A stretch of DNA of 39,004 bases from Mesorhizobium sp. ORS 3324 (GTDB lineage Bacteria; Pseudomonadota; Alphaproteobacteria; Rhizobiales; Rhizobiaceae): contig LM655188.1 of the NCBI GenBank assembly GCA_000824825.2, positions 374,197-413,200 on the forward strand, written 5' to 3'. Below are positions 1 through 8,603 of the stretch, piece by piece. The first letter of the stretch is position 1. Each line of letters opens with the position of its first letter. A model generated the notes under the pieces. The model was not told the origin of the DNA. It worked only from the letters and a program-made list of their open reading frames with translations, and made no database searches. The translations under genes and the position numbers were made by a program.

Positions 1-9
1 GCGCCCCCC

Positions 10-1314
10 TCACACCTTCACCAGCTGCTCCACCCGCCCCTTCTCGCCGAAGATGCGCAAATACCTTTTGATCTCCTTCTCATCGCCCGTCGCCTTGGCC
101 GGGTTGTCGGAGAGCTTCACCGCCGGGCGGCCATTGGCTTCGCTGACCTTGCAGACCAGCGAGATGGCGTCGAGGCTTTTGGTCTCGGTCGGCGCGCAGC
201 CTTCGAAATCGTTGGTGAGGTTGGTGCCCCAGCCGAAGGACATGCGCACCTTGCCGCGGAAATGCCTGTAGGTCTCCTCGATGGTCTCGACCTCGAGCCC
301 GTCGGAGAAGATGAGCAGCTTCTGCTTGGGGTCCTTGCCCTTCTCGCGCCACCAGGAGAGTATCTTCTCGCCGCCTTCGATCGGCGGCGCGCTGTCGGGG
401 CGGAAGCCGGTCCAGTCGGCGATCCAGTCCGGCGCGTCGCGCAGGAACGCAGCCGTGCCGAAGGTGTCGGGCAGCACGATCAGGAGATTGCCGCCATAGT
501 AGCGCTGCCAGTCCTGCAGCACCTTGTAGGGCGCCTGGCGCAGCTCCTTCTCCGAATTGGCAAGTGCCGCGAACACCATCGGCAATTCATGCGCGTTGGT
601 GCCGAGCGCCTCGAGGTCGTTGTCCATGGCCAAAAGCACGTTGGAGGTGCCGGTGAAGGCTTCGCCGATGCCTTCCTTCAGCGCCTCGACGCACCAGCGC
701 TGCCAGAGGAAGGAATGGCGGCGGCGCGTGCCGAAGTCGGAAATGCGGATGCCGGGCAGCGCCTTCAGCCGTTCGGTCTTGTCCCACATCTTGGCCTTGG
801 CGCGCGCATAGAGCACGTCGAGCGCGAACGGACCGAAGGAGCGCAAGGCGGCGCGCGAGCGCAATTCGTTGATGATGGCGAGCGCCGGGATTTCCCAGAG
901 CGTCGTGTACATCCAGGGACCGGCGAAGGAGAGCTCGAACTGGCCGTTGCGCCTGGAAAGCTCGTATTCGGGGAGCTGGAAATCCTCCAGCCAGGCCAGG
1001 AACTCCGGCTCGAAGATCTGCTTGCGGCCGTAGAAGGTGTTGCCGCCCAGCCAGATCATCTCCTTCTTGGAGAAGCGGATGGTGCGGGCGTGATCGAGCT
1101 GCTCGCGCAACTCGCCCTCATCGATCTCGTCGGCAAGGCGCACCGAGGTGGTGCGGTTGATCAGCGTGAAGGTGGCGTCGACCTTGGGATACATGCCCCA
1201 GATCATCTGCAGCATCAGAAGCTTGTAGAAATCGGTGTCCAGCAGGCTGCGGACGATCGGGTCAAGCTTCCAGGTGTGGTTGTAGACGCGCCGCGCTATA
1301 TCGGTCTTTGCCAT
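10..1314 (-). CDS. pncB: Nicotinate phosphoribosyltransferase
   Basis: Converts nicotinate, PRPP and ATP to nicotinate mononucleotide in the cytosolic Preiss-Handler branch of NAD salvage. The 434-residue protein is colinear with rhizobial PncB from the first residues ([10 protein letters not shown]) through the [11 protein letters not shown] substrate-site segment near residue 28, the [10 protein letters not shown] motif, the [10 protein letters not shown] motif and the [11 protein letters not shown] phosphate-binding region near the C-terminus. The ORF could extend 19 residues upstream to 1371. I chose the ATG at 1314 because family members start there and a GAAGG sits upstream. It is divergent from the agmatinase gene, with a 240-base gap. 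It appears complete; identification is secure from several conserved motifs. Confidence 0.95.
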   Translation of the reverse strand: MAKTDIARRVYNHTWKLDPIVRSLLDTDFYKLLMLQMIWGMYPKVDATFTLINRTTSVRLADEIDEGELREQLDHARTIRFSKKEMIWLGGNTFYGRKQIFEPEFLAWLEDFQLPEYELSRRNGQFELSFAGPWMYTTLWEIPALAIINELRSRAALRSFGPFALDVLYARAKAKMWDKTERLKALPGIRISDFGTRRRHSFLWQRWCVEALKEGIGEAFTGTSNVLLAMDNDLEALGTNAHELPMVFAALANSEKELRQAPYKVLQDWQRYYGGNLLIVLPDTFGTAAFLRDAPDWIADWTGFRPDSAPPIEGGEKILSWWREKGKDPKQKLLIFSDGLEVETIEETYRHFRGKVRMSFGWGTNLTNDFEGCAPTETKSLDAISLVCKVSEANGRPAVKLSDNPAKATGDEKEIKRYLRIFGEKGRVEQLVKV

Positions 1315-1416
1315 GCTTGCCGCCTTCGCTGCTTGTTCCAAAAGTCGCGCCGAAACCGATTCAGGCGACATTCTTCCGGCCGTTGTTTTAAGCCGACTGC
1401 CTCATAGCATTGAATT

Positions 1417-1443
1417 TTTGCAAGCGCTGCCCGGTTTGCAAGC
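1417..1443. repeat. 9-bp direct repeat TTTGCAAGC in pncB/agmatinase gap
   Basis: TTTGCAAGC occurs at 1417-1425 and again at 1435-1443, identical and 18 bp apart, in the intergenic region between divergent pncB and the agmatinase gene. The spacing is a little under two helical turns, so it may be a binding site for a regulator of one or both genes. I do not recognise a known operator. Confidence 0.4.
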
Positions 1444-1554
1444 TGGCCCGACAAAAAGAGGCCGGCTGCGGCAAGTGTTGAGGCCCGAACGCGATTGATT
1501 TTTCGCATGGGCTACCGGACACTTCCGGCTGACAAGAGACAGGAGAATCCGGAC

Positions 1555-2610
1555 ATGGGCTACGATCGCGGCAAGCTGGAAGCGTTGCGCCGCAAATATG
1601 GCGAGAGCCATGGCGGCGAGATGTTCGATCCCAAGTTCCGCAAGGTCGCCGACAAGATCTTTTCGAAGAGCGGCACCCGGCTGGCGCCCTATTCCGGCGT
1701 TCCAACCTTCCTTGCCGCGCCCTACCGGCAAGTCGCCGCCGACAATCCGGATTTCGGCGATCTGCAGGTGGCGATGATCGGCGTGCCGATGGACCTCGGC
1801 GTCACCAACCGGCCGGGCGCGCGCTTCGGACCACGGGCGCTGCGCGCCATCGAGCGCATCGGCCCCTACAACCACGTGCTGGAATGCGCGCCGACGCATG
1901 AGCTTCGCGTCGCCGACATCGGCGACACGCCGTTCCGCAGCCGCTACCGGCTGGAGATCAGCCACGAGGACATCGAGCGCCGCACCAACCAGATCGTCGA
2001 TGCCGGCGTGCTGCCGCTCTCGGTCGGCGGCGACCATTCGATCAGCCATCCGATCCTGAAGGCAGTCGGCAAAAAGGCGCCGGTCGGCATGATCCATATC
2101 GACGCCCACTGCGACACCAGCGGCCTGTTCGACATGACCAAGTTCCACCACGGCGGACCGTTCCGCAACGCGGTGCTGGACGGCGTGCTCGATCCCACCC
2201 GCACGATCCAGATCGGCATTCGCGGCTCGGCGGAGTATCTGTGGGAGTTCACCTACGAGTCCGGCATGACCGTGGTGCATGCCGAGGAGGTGACCGGCCT
2301 CGGCATCCCCGCCATCATCGAGAAGGCGCGCAAAATTGTCGGCGACGGCCCGACCTACATCTCCTTCGACGTCGACAGCATCGACCCGGCCTTCGCGCCC
2401 GGCACCGGCACGCCTGAAGTCGGCGGGCTGACGACGCGCGAGGTGCTGGAATTGCTGCGCGGCCTGAAGGGCCTCAACATCGTCGGCGGCGATGTCGTGG
2501 AAGTCGCGCCGCAATATGATGCGACCACCAATACCGCCCATGTCGGGGCCCAGGTGCTGTTCGAGATCCTCAGCCTGATGGTATTCAGCCCGGCGCTCAA
2601 GAAGGGCTGA
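1555..2610 (+). CDS. speB: Agmatinase-family ureohydrolase
   Basis: Binuclear manganese ureohydrolase, most likely agmatinase, splitting agmatine into putrescine and urea. The 351-residue protein shows the family metal ligands in order: GGDHSIS, then DAHCD (in HIDAHCDTSG), then SFDVDSIDPAFAPGTGTPE. The first residues could be extended upstream to 1495, but the ATG at 1555 has an AGGAGA 8 bases before it, so I start there. Related ureohydrolases acting on guanidinobutyrate or other guanidino compounds share these motifs, so the exact substrate is not fixed by sequence; all release urea, which links this gene to the urease locus 22 kb away. The gene is monocistronic and ends facing the MATE gene, with a hairpin between them. 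Confidence 0.85.
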   Translation: MGYDRGKLEALRRKYGESHGGEMFDPKFRKVADKIFSKSGTRLAPYSGVPTFLAAPYRQVAADNPDFGDLQVAMIGVPMDLGVTNRPGARFGPRALRAIERIGPYNHVLECAPTHELRVADIGDTPFRSRYRLEISHEDIERRTNQIVDAGVLPLSVGGDHSISHPILKAVGKKAPVGMIHIDAHCDTSGLFDMTKFHHGGPFRNAVLDGVLDPTRTIQIGIRGSAEYLWEFTYESGMTVVHAEEVTGLGIPAIIEKARKIVGDGPTYISFDVDSIDPAFAPGTGTPEVGGLTTREVLELLRGLKGLNIVGGDVVEVAPQYDATTNTAHVGAQVLFEILSLMVFSPALKKG

Positions 2611-2617
2611 CGCGGCC

Positions 2618-2651
2618 AATACGGCCGCAGGGACCCCACAGCGGCCGTATT
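2618..2651. terminator. Bidirectional terminator between agmatinase and MATE genes
   Basis: A perfect 11-bp inverted repeat, AATACGGCCGC at 2618-2628 and GCGGCCGTATT at 2641-2651, with a 12-base loop, sits between two convergent stop codons (2610 and 2653). The arms end in A/T-rich bases on the outside, which suits termination in both directions, although the U-tracts are short. Confidence 0.65.
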
Positions 2652-2652
2652 C

Positions 2653-4056
2653 TCAGTAGCTGAACGACAGTGCCGGCGCGATGCGGTCGCGCCTGAGCCA
2701 GCGCGCGAGCAGGAGCGCCGCCACCACGGCCAATCCCGACGCCAGGCCGATCCAGATGCCGACGCCGTTGAAGCCGAAATAGAAGGCGAGCAGCACGCCG
2801 AGCGGCAGGCCGACGCCCCAATAGCCGATCGCGGCATAGATCATCGGCACCTTGGTGTCGTGCAGGCCGCGCAGCATGCCGGAGGCCACCGCCTGCGCGC
2901 CATCGAAGATCTGAAACAGCGCCGCAAAGGCCAGGAACGACACGGCCAGCCCGATCACCCTGGCATTGGCTGGATCGGCGAGATCGATGAAGGCGCTGAT
3001 CAGAAGATGCGGCCACAGGATCATCACCAGCCCCATCAGCGCCATGAACGAGACGCCGATGACATAGGCCGTCCAGCCCGCGCGCGAGACGCCTTCGGGA
3101 TTGCCGGCGCCATGCGCGAGGCCGACGCGCACGGTCACCGCCTGGTTGAGGCCGAGCGGCACCATGAAGGAGATCGAGGCGATCTGGATGGCGATTGCAT
3201 GCGCGGCCAGCGAATCCGCATCGATCAGGCCCATCAGCAGCGCCGCCGCATTGAAGATCGTCACCTCGAAGGCGAGGATGCCGGCAATCGGCAGGCCGAG
3301 CCTCAGCAACCCGCGAAAGCGCGGCCAGTCGGAGCGCCAGAAGCGGCCGAAGAGGCGATAGCGGCGGAACTTCTTCTCCAGCATCACCACCGCAACCAGG
3401 CCGGCGAACATCAGCGTGCTGGAAAGCGACGTGGCAAGGCCCGAGCCGGCAATGCCCATGGCTCGCACGCCGAGATTGCCGAACATGAACACCCAGTTGA
3501 AGAAGGCGTTGCAGGCCACCGCCACGAAGACGATGATCAACGCCCAGCCCGGCCGCTCCAGCGCCGAGATGAAGGAACGCAGCACGATATAGCCGTAGAA
3601 GGGCAGCACCGCCCATTGCAGCCAGTGCAGGTAGATACCGGCCTGATGCGCGAGCTCCTGCTTCTGCCCCATTACGAGCAGCACCTCCTCACCATGCCAG
3701 AGGAAGAGCCAGATCGGGATCGAGACGAGGACCGCCAGCCACAGGCCCTGGCGCACGGTGCGGCGCAGGTCGCGCACCGAATGGCGGTGACGGCCGAGCT
3801 CGGTCGCCATCATCGGCGATGTCGCCAGCATCAGGCCGAGGCCGAAAATCAGCGGCATGAAATAGAGGTTGGAGCCGAGCGCACCGGCGGCCAGCGTGTC
3901 CGGCCCCAGCCGGCCCATCATCATGACGTCGGTCGCGGTCATGGCGGTCTGGCCGAGATTGGTGAGCACCATCGGCCAGGCGAGCGCCAGCGTCGCCCTG
4001 ATTTCCTGACGCCAAAGATTTTCCGGCGCGCGAGCGCCGGCTTCGATCGCAGACAT
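2653..4056 (-). CDS. MATE family multidrug/Na+ antiporter (NorM-like)
   Basis: Inner-membrane secondary exporter of the MATE family, predicted to expel organic cations or drugs in exchange for H+ or Na+. The 467-residue protein is the family's usual length and has about twelve hydrophobic segments in two similar halves. Each half begins with a typical MATE helix: ALAWPMVLTNLGQTAMTATD near residue 26, with MMGRLG following, and a matching LGLPIAGILAFEVTIFN segment near the middle. An ORF extension to 4107 adds 17 residues rich in Arg; I prefer the ATG at 4056. The gene is divergent from the AraC-type regulator, with a 246-base gap that may hold both promoters. The substrate cannot be read from sequence. 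Confidence 0.88.
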   Translation of the reverse strand: MSAIEAGARAPENLWRQEIRATLALAWPMVLTNLGQTAMTATDVMMMGRLGPDTLAAGALGSNLYFMPLIFGLGLMLATSPMMATELGRHRHSVRDLRRTVRQGLWLAVLVSIPIWLFLWHGEEVLLVMGQKQELAHQAGIYLHWLQWAVLPFYGYIVLRSFISALERPGWALIIVFVAVACNAFFNWVFMFGNLGVRAMGIAGSGLATSLSSTLMFAGLVAVVMLEKKFRRYRLFGRFWRSDWPRFRGLLRLGLPIAGILAFEVTIFNAAALLMGLIDADSLAAHAIAIQIASISFMVPLGLNQAVTVRVGLAHGAGNPEGVSRAGWTAYVIGVSFMALMGLVMILWPHLLISAFIDLADPANARVIGLAVSFLAFAALFQIFDGAQAVASGMLRGLHDTKVPMIYAAIGYWGVGLPLGVLLAFYFGFNGVGIWIGLASGLAVVAALLLARWLRRDRIAPALSFSY

Positions 4057-4302
4057 TTTCCGCTCTTTCAGATCGCGGCGCGTCGGGACCAATCCCGGAA
4101 GCCGCACGGCAAACGACGCAACCTTCGGTTTCGCGCCGTTTGCGTCGTCTTGTGAACGAAATGCGACATATTGGCAAGGGAGGAGGAGCGGCCATTCGTT
4201 GATCCAGCGGAAAGCCGGCGGCCGCGTTCACTTGCCGGCGCGTGGCTGCTACGGATTGTGCGACGACGCACGCACAGCGGCGAGAGATGCCGGGAGGAAT
4301 GG

Positions 4303-5220
4303 ATGCCGTTCAGGCGCAGAAAGAACACGGCCGCGATCCCGCGAACGGTGCCGGCCTTCGAGCACATCGTCACCGAGGCGAGTGAAAGCTTCCTGTGGCG
4401 GCTGGACGACTATCCGTGGGAGCGCAACGTCTGGAATTTTCACCCCGAATACGAGATCCATCTCATCAGGAAATCGTCAGGCGTCGTGCTGGTCGGCGAT
4501 CATATCGGCGAGTTCGGGCCCGGCTACCTGACGATCGTCGGCGGCGGCCTGCCGCACGACTGGGTGACGGCGGTGCAGCCGGGCGAGCTGATCGAGGGCC
4601 GGGATATCGTGCTGCAGTTCGACCCGGAGCGGCTGCGGGGCTCGGCCGGATTGCTGCCGGAGCTGCGCGAGCTGGAGCCGTTCCTGGAGCGCTCGCTGCG
4701 CGGCATGGTCTTCCATGGCCGCACCGCGATCGACGGAGCCGGGCTGATGGAGCGGATGGGCACGGTGCAGGGGCTGACCCGCTTCCGGCTGTTCCTCGAG
4801 CTGGTCGATATGCTTGCCAGGACCGATGAGTATGAGCTCCTTTCGTCGCCGGATTTCTCGCCGCTGCTCGACGCCGCCTCGCTGGACATCATCCAGCGCA
4901 CGCTGACCTATCTCTTCCAGCACTTCGCGGAGGACCTGAAGCTGCCGGAGGTGGCCGCATTGGCCGGCATGAGCGAAAGCACCTTCTCCCGCTTCTTCCA
5001 GAAGAACACCGGCAACAGCTTCAGCGACCACGTCGCCAAGCTCAGACTCTGGCAGGCTTGCAAGCTGCTCGCCGACACCGAGATCCCCATCACCGACATC
5101 TGCTTCCAGGTCGGCTATATGAACATCTCGAACTTCAATCGCGCCTTCCTGCGCAAGCACAAGATGACGCCGTCATCCTACCGCAAGCTGTCGCGGCAGC
5201 GGCTGGCGCTGCGGACTTGA
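4303..5220 (+). CDS. AraC-family transcriptional regulator
   Basis: The 305-residue cytosolic regulator has an N-terminal cupin-like sensing domain (around residues 15-150, with FHPEYEIHLI and GPGYLTIVGGGLPHDW segments). The C-terminal AraC DNA-binding domain covers about residues 205-300: the first helix-turn-helix is around MSESTFSRFFQKNTG, and the second follows ITDICFQVGYMNISNFNRAF. The start at 4303 is preceded by GGGAGGAA at 5-bp spacing; a TTG-initiated extension to 4171 is unlikely. It lies 240 bases upstream of, and codirectional with, the ABC transporter operon at 5461-10742, so it is probably that operon's sugar- or polyol-responsive activator. That target is inferred from position only. 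Confidence 0.88.
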   Translation: MPFRRRKNTAAIPRTVPAFEHIVTEASESFLWRLDDYPWERNVWNFHPEYEIHLIRKSSGVVLVGDHIGEFGPGYLTIVGGGLPHDWVTAVQPGELIEGRDIVLQFDPERLRGSAGLLPELRELEPFLERSLRGMVFHGRTAIDGAGLMERMGTVQGLTRFRLFLELVDMLARTDEYELLSSPDFSPLLDAASLDIIQRTLTYLFQHFAEDLKLPEVAALAGMSESTFSRFFQKNTGNSFSDHVAKLRLWQACKLLADTEIPITDICFQVGYMNISNFNRAFLRKHKMTPSSYRKLSRQRLALRT

Positions 5221-5290
5221 TTGGGTCGAAATCGGCGGCTCCCGATGGTACTGATACTCGTGTGACAGACGGACTCCGTGTGCGCCATTT

Positions 5291-5397
5291 TTTGCGTCGC
5301 ACAATGCATAAAAGTACAGATTTGCCGCAACAGGGCTTCTAGTCTCGCCCTTTGCAACTCCTCATTTTGGCGACGGGTGGCAGGTCGCCCGGGCGAC
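5291..5397 (+). promoter_or_regulatory. Putative control region of the first sugar ABC operon
   Basis: The 240-base gap between the AraC-type regulator and the binding-protein gene holds three TTTGC half-sites starting at 5291, 5321 and 5351. They are exactly 30 bp apart and embedded in the only A/T-rich part of the gap. A perfect 14-bp palindrome, GTCGCCCGGGCGAC, lies at 5384-5397. AraC proteins often bind direct repeats, so the TTTGC series is a candidate site; the palindrome could form a leader hairpin. No clear sigma-70 promoter could be assigned. Confidence 0.3.
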
Positions 5398-5460
5398 GGT
5401 GAGGGTCGCTTAGCCCGAGGACCTCCGCTTCTTGCGAGTGTTCCTGGAGGAGAAAAACCA

Positions 5461-6735
5461 ATGAAATCAAATCGGCTCGCTGCCGGCCTCGGCGCAGCGT
5501 TCGTGCTTACCGCATCCGTATCAACCGCAGCCCTTGCACAGGCGCCGGTCTGCTCGGCGCCGGTCAAGGTGCTGGCGCAGCCGCGCGACGGGCTGACGCT
5601 TCTGGAAGACTCCAAGGACGAGTTCAAGAAGCTCTCCGGCGCCGGCTTCCAGATCGACTACCTTAACGAGAACGACCGCCGCGCGAAGTCGCGCGCCGAT
5701 GCCTCCACCGTCGGCAACTACAACGTCTACTATGTCGACGAAGCCAATGTCGCGCTGTTCGCCTCGTCCGGCTGGATCGCGCCGCTGGCCGATTATTACC
5801 CGGCTGAATACGACTTCGCCGACTTCGATCCGGGCCGCCAGAAGGTCGCCACCTATGACGGCAAGGTCTGGTTCGCGCCGCTGACCGGCGGCGGCGACCT
5901 GATGGTCTACCGCAAGGACGTGCTGGAGGCCGCCGGCATCCAGCCGCCGAAGACGCTCGACGAGCTGATCGCCGATGTGGCGAAGCTGAACGATCCCGAC
6001 AAGGGCATGTACGGCATTGCGCTGCGCGGCGCGCGCGGCTCGGGCGCCAATGTCTGGCGCTGGATGCCCTTCTTCAAAGCCTATGGCGGCAAGTGGTTCG
6101 ACGGCGACAAGCCGGCTTTCAATTCGGACGCCGCCGTGAAGGCGACCGAAACCTATCTCAAGCTGTTCAAGGACTCGGCCCCCGGCACGCAGACCGGCAG
6201 CTGGGACGAATCGACCGGCGCCTTCCTCTCCGGCCAGGTCGCCATCCTCGTCGAGTCGACGCCACTATCGGGCATGGCGGTCGATCCCAAGACCTCGCAG
6301 GTGGTCGGCAAGGTCGGCTTCCTGCCGCCGCCCGCGCCGCTGCCCGGCGGCGGCTACGGCCATGGGCTCGCCATCGGCACCAAGGCCAATGCCGACGATG
6401 CCTCGAAGAAATGCGCCGGCCTGTTCATCGCCTGGGCGACGTCGAAGGAGAACGAGAAGCGCAGGCTCGACGCGCACCAGTTCGGCGAGCTCAACCGCAC
6501 CAGCATCCTCTCCAGCAAGGAATTCGCCGACATCTACGGCGCCGATCTCGGACAGGCGCTGGCCGACACCGGCAAGGTCACGGCGGTGAACTTCTGGCAG
6601 GATCCGCGTTGGCCCGATCTCGGCGACCGCTGGGGCATCATCCTCGAGGAGCTGGTCACCGGTACCCGCACCGACATCAAGGGCGGCCTCAGCGAGCTCG
6701 AGTCCTATGCCAACGAGCTGGTGAAGAAGAAGTAA
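5461..6735 (+). CDS. Sugar/polyol ABC transporter, periplasmic binding protein
   Basis: Family 1 extracellular solute-binding protein that delivers a sugar or polyol to the permeases encoded next. It has 424 residues, with a Sec signal peptide at about residues 1-26 (basic MKSNR, hydrophobic core, cleavage near ALAQA). The mature part shows the usual binding-protein features: a YNVYYVDEANV strand, VWFAPLTGGGDLMVYRKDVLEAAG around residue 140, and a C-terminal WATSKENEKRR. The start is set by GGAGGAGAAAAACCA just upstream. It is the first gene of an operon with two permeases, a dehydrogenase and an ATPase. The ligand is not known; the dehydrogenase in the operon suggests a polyol. A strong hairpin follows the stop codon. 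Confidence 0.9.
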   Translation: MKSNRLAAGLGAAFVLTASVSTAALAQAPVCSAPVKVLAQPRDGLTLLEDSKDEFKKLSGAGFQIDYLNENDRRAKSRADASTVGNYNVYYVDEANVALFASSGWIAPLADYYPAEYDFADFDPGRQKVATYDGKVWFAPLTGGGDLMVYRKDVLEAAGIQPPKTLDELIADVAKLNDPDKGMYGIALRGARGSGANVWRWMPFFKAYGGKWFDGDKPAFNSDAAVKATETYLKLFKDSAPGTQTGSWDESTGAFLSGQVAILVESTPLSGMAVDPKTSQVVGKVGFLPPPAPLPGGGYGHGLAIGTKANADDASKKCAGLFIAWATSKENEKRRLDAHQFGELNRTSILSSKEFADIYGADLGQALADTGKVTAVNFWQDPRWPDLGDRWGIILEELVTGTRTDIKGGLSELESYANELVKKK

Positions 6736-6743
6736 TCCTCCCG

Positions 6744-6798
6744 CCCGCGGCACGCGGTGGCCGGCATTCGTCGGAATGCCGGGACCGTGCGCCGCGGG
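6744..6798 (+). other. Intercistronic hairpin after binding-protein gene
   Basis: An interrupted hairpin begins 8 bases after the binding-protein stop codon. The outer arms are CCCGCGGC (6744-6751) and GCCGCGGG (6791-6798). A middle pairing joins CGGT (6755-6758) to ACCG (6784-6787). The inner perfect 9-bp arms are CCGGCATTC (6761-6769) and GAATGCCGG (6774-6782), with a GTCG loop. No U-run follows, so it is more likely an mRNA-stabilising or attenuating element than a full terminator. Such elements commonly keep binding-protein transcripts more abundant than permease transcripts. Confidence 0.6.
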
Positions 6799-6830
6799 TC
6801 CCGCCAGCGATCCGATCATTTTGTTTGAAC

Positions 6831-6874
6831 GCAATTCCTGACGGAAAGCCGCGTCACATTTTTCCTGGAATTGC
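6831..6874 (+). repeat. 44-bp palindromic intergenic repeat, copy A
   Basis: A 44-bp element bounded by GCAATTCC (6831-6838) and its exact inverse GGAATTGC (6867-6874), with inner complementary GGAAA and TTTCC blocks. A second copy in the same orientation at 35657-35700 matches at 36 of 44 positions without gaps; the differences cluster near the centre. This looks like a dispersed rhizobial intergenic palindrome. Here it sits inside an operon, between the binding-protein and permease genes, so it will be present in the mRNA. Confidence 0.7.
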
Positions 6875-6897
6875 TCCGATATTCCCGAGGATAGGCA

Positions 6898-7764
6898 ATG
6901 CGCCGACGCTCTTCCCTGCCCGTCACCTTTCTCGTTCCGACTCTCGCCATCCTGCTCGTGCTGTCGATGGTGCCGACGCTCTACGCCATCGTCATTGCCC
7001 TGCAGAACCGCGAATTGAGCGCTCCCGGCTATACCTGGGTCTGGTTCTCGAACTTCGCCGATCTCTTTGTCGACCGCCGCTTCCTCAACGCCGTCTGGGT
7101 ATCGGTGAAGTGGGAGATCGTCACCGTCGTGGCGACGATGGTGGTGGCAATCGGGCTCGGCGTGCTGATGTTCGAGGTCGCCGCGCCGCGCCTGCGCAAC
7201 ATCTACTGCCTGCTGTTCATCATCCCGGTGCTGCTGCCGCGCGTCTCGGCCGCCTTCGTCTGGAAGTTCGCCTACCACCCGCTTTACGGCATCGCCACCT
7301 ATCCCTACCGGCTCATCACCGGCGGGCTGATCTTCGACCCGCTGTCCAAGGCCTCGACGGCGCTGTTCGCCGTCGCCTCGGTCGATGTCTGGCAGTGGGG
7401 GCTGTTCTTCGCCGTCATCGTGCTGAAGCTGCTCGAGACCTTGCCGCCGCAGCCGATCGAGGCGGCGCGCCTCGACCATGCGAAACGCTGGCAGATCCAT
7501 GCCTACGTGACCCTGCCAATGCTCAAGGCGCCGCTGATCAGCCTGATGTTCGTCAAGATGATCGAGTCGCTGCGCTCCTTCGACCTCATCTATGTGATGA
7601 CGCGCGGCGGGCCGGGCGTCGCGACCGAGACGCTCGACATGTATGCCTTTTCCCAGGGCTTCATCGAGTCCGGCAAGGTCTCCTACGCCTCGGCCATGGC
7701 GGTGCTGATGATGATCGCGACCGTCATCACCTTCACCTTCCTGTGGAAGCGGGTGCAGGCATGA
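6898..7764 (+). CDS. Sugar/polyol ABC transporter permease (MalF-like)
   Basis: Inner-membrane permease of the carbohydrate-uptake-1 ABC family, 288 residues with about six hydrophobic segments. It starts MRRRSSLPVTF and runs into the first helix at about residues 10-32. The cytoplasmic EAA loop, where the ATPase docks, is IEAARLDHAKRWQIHAYVTLP near residue 187. The normally conserved Gly of EAA-x3-G is His here, which is unusual. A typical TRGGPG segment follows. It starts at the ATG at 6898 with GAGGAT upstream. The stop codon overlaps the next permease's start by 4 bases (ATGA), so the two are probably translationally coupled and form a heterodimer. Confidence 0.9.
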   Translation: MRRRSSLPVTFLVPTLAILLVLSMVPTLYAIVIALQNRELSAPGYTWVWFSNFADLFVDRRFLNAVWVSVKWEIVTVVATMVVAIGLGVLMFEVAAPRLRNIYCLLFIIPVLLPRVSAAFVWKFAYHPLYGIATYPYRLITGGLIFDPLSKASTALFAVASVDVWQWGLFFAVIVLKLLETLPPQPIEAARLDHAKRWQIHAYVTLPMLKAPLISLMFVKMIESLRSFDLIYVMTRGGPGVATETLDMYAFSQGFIESGKVSYASAMAVLMMIATVITFTFLWKRVQA

Positions 7765-8588
7765 GGCCATATCCGATAAGACCGGGCCGCCTGATCGCCA
7801 AGGCCATACTGGCGCTGGCCGGATTCCTGGCGGTGTTCCCGCTTGTCTGGACGGCGCTCAATGCGCTGAAGAACAATGTCGACATCATCACGCGCGTTCC
7901 GCGCCTGGTGTTCACGCCGACGCTTGCCAACATCTCCTACATTCTCGGCCGCGACAGCGTGCTGACCGGGCTCTACAACTCGGTCGTCGCCTGCGGCTCC
8001 GCCGTGCTGATCGGCGTCGCGCTCGGCCTGCCGGCGGCCTATGCGGTAGCGCGCTATCCCAACCGCTTCGCCGGCGACATCCAGTTCTTCGTGCTGTCGC
8101 TGCGCTTCCTGCCGCCGGTGGCGGTGGCCATCCCGCTGATGGTGATCTGGCTTCAGGTCGGTCTCTACGACACTTTGCCGGCGCTCATCGTCACCTATTC
8201 GCTGCTCACCATCTCGGTGATCATGTGGCTGGCGATCCCCGCCTTCCAGGGCGTGCCGAAGGAGGTCGAGGAGGCGGCCTTCGTCGACGGCTACGGCGCC
8301 TACCCGGTGTTCTGGCGGATTGCGCTTCCCGTTGCGGCGCGCTCGCTCGCCGGCGCCATCGCCTTCAGCTTCGTGCTGGTCTGGAACGAGTTCCTGATCG
8401 CGCTGATGCTGTCTAGCTCCAACGCCAAGACCCTGCCGATCGTCGCCTCGGAGCTGTCGCAGCAAGGCATGAATGTGCCGTGGGGCATCCTCAACGCCTC
8501 GGTCGTGCTTCTGTCGCTGCCGCCGCTGCTGTTCCTCGGCGTGCTGAGCGGCTTCCTGAATTCCGTTTTCCGGCAAAAAAAGACTTGA
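7761..8588 (+). CDS. Sugar/polyol ABC transporter permease (MalG-like)
   Basis: Second inner-membrane permease of the operon, 275 residues with about six transmembrane segments. The EAA loop is canonical: EEAAFVDGYGAYPVFWRIALP near residue 170, including the conserved Gly. The long C-terminal hydrophobic region ends SGFLNSVFRQKKT, as in MalG-type proteins. The reading frame is open far upstream, but the start at 7761 (ATGAGGCCA) overlaps the preceding stop by 4 bases, which fixes it by coupling. It pairs with the permease at 6898-7764 and uses the ATPase at 9654-10742. Confidence 0.9.
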   Translation: MRPYPIRPGRLIAKAILALAGFLAVFPLVWTALNALKNNVDIITRVPRLVFTPTLANISYILGRDSVLTGLYNSVVACGSAVLIGVALGLPAAYAVARYPNRFAGDIQFFVLSLRFLPPVAVAIPLMVIWLQVGLYDTLPALIVTYSLLTISVIMWLAIPAFQGVPKEVEEAAFVDGYGAYPVFWRIALPVAARSLAGAIAFSFVLVWNEFLIALMLSSSNAKTLPIVASELSQQGMNVPWGILNASVVLLSLPPLLFLGVLSGFLNSVFRQKKT

Positions 8589-8603
8589 TGCGAGGATTGA
8601 CCG

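Noticed and set aside
262..1407. Long plus-strand ORF of 381 codons opposite pncB
   Set aside because: It is antisense to a fully recognised pncB with conserved motifs; GC-rich codon bias keeps the opposite frame open. Its translation has no recognisable domain.
6093..7760. Upstream extension of the second permease into an 831-codon frame
   Set aside because: The first 556 codons overlap the binding protein and first permease in another frame; the ATGA overlap at 7761 marks the real start.
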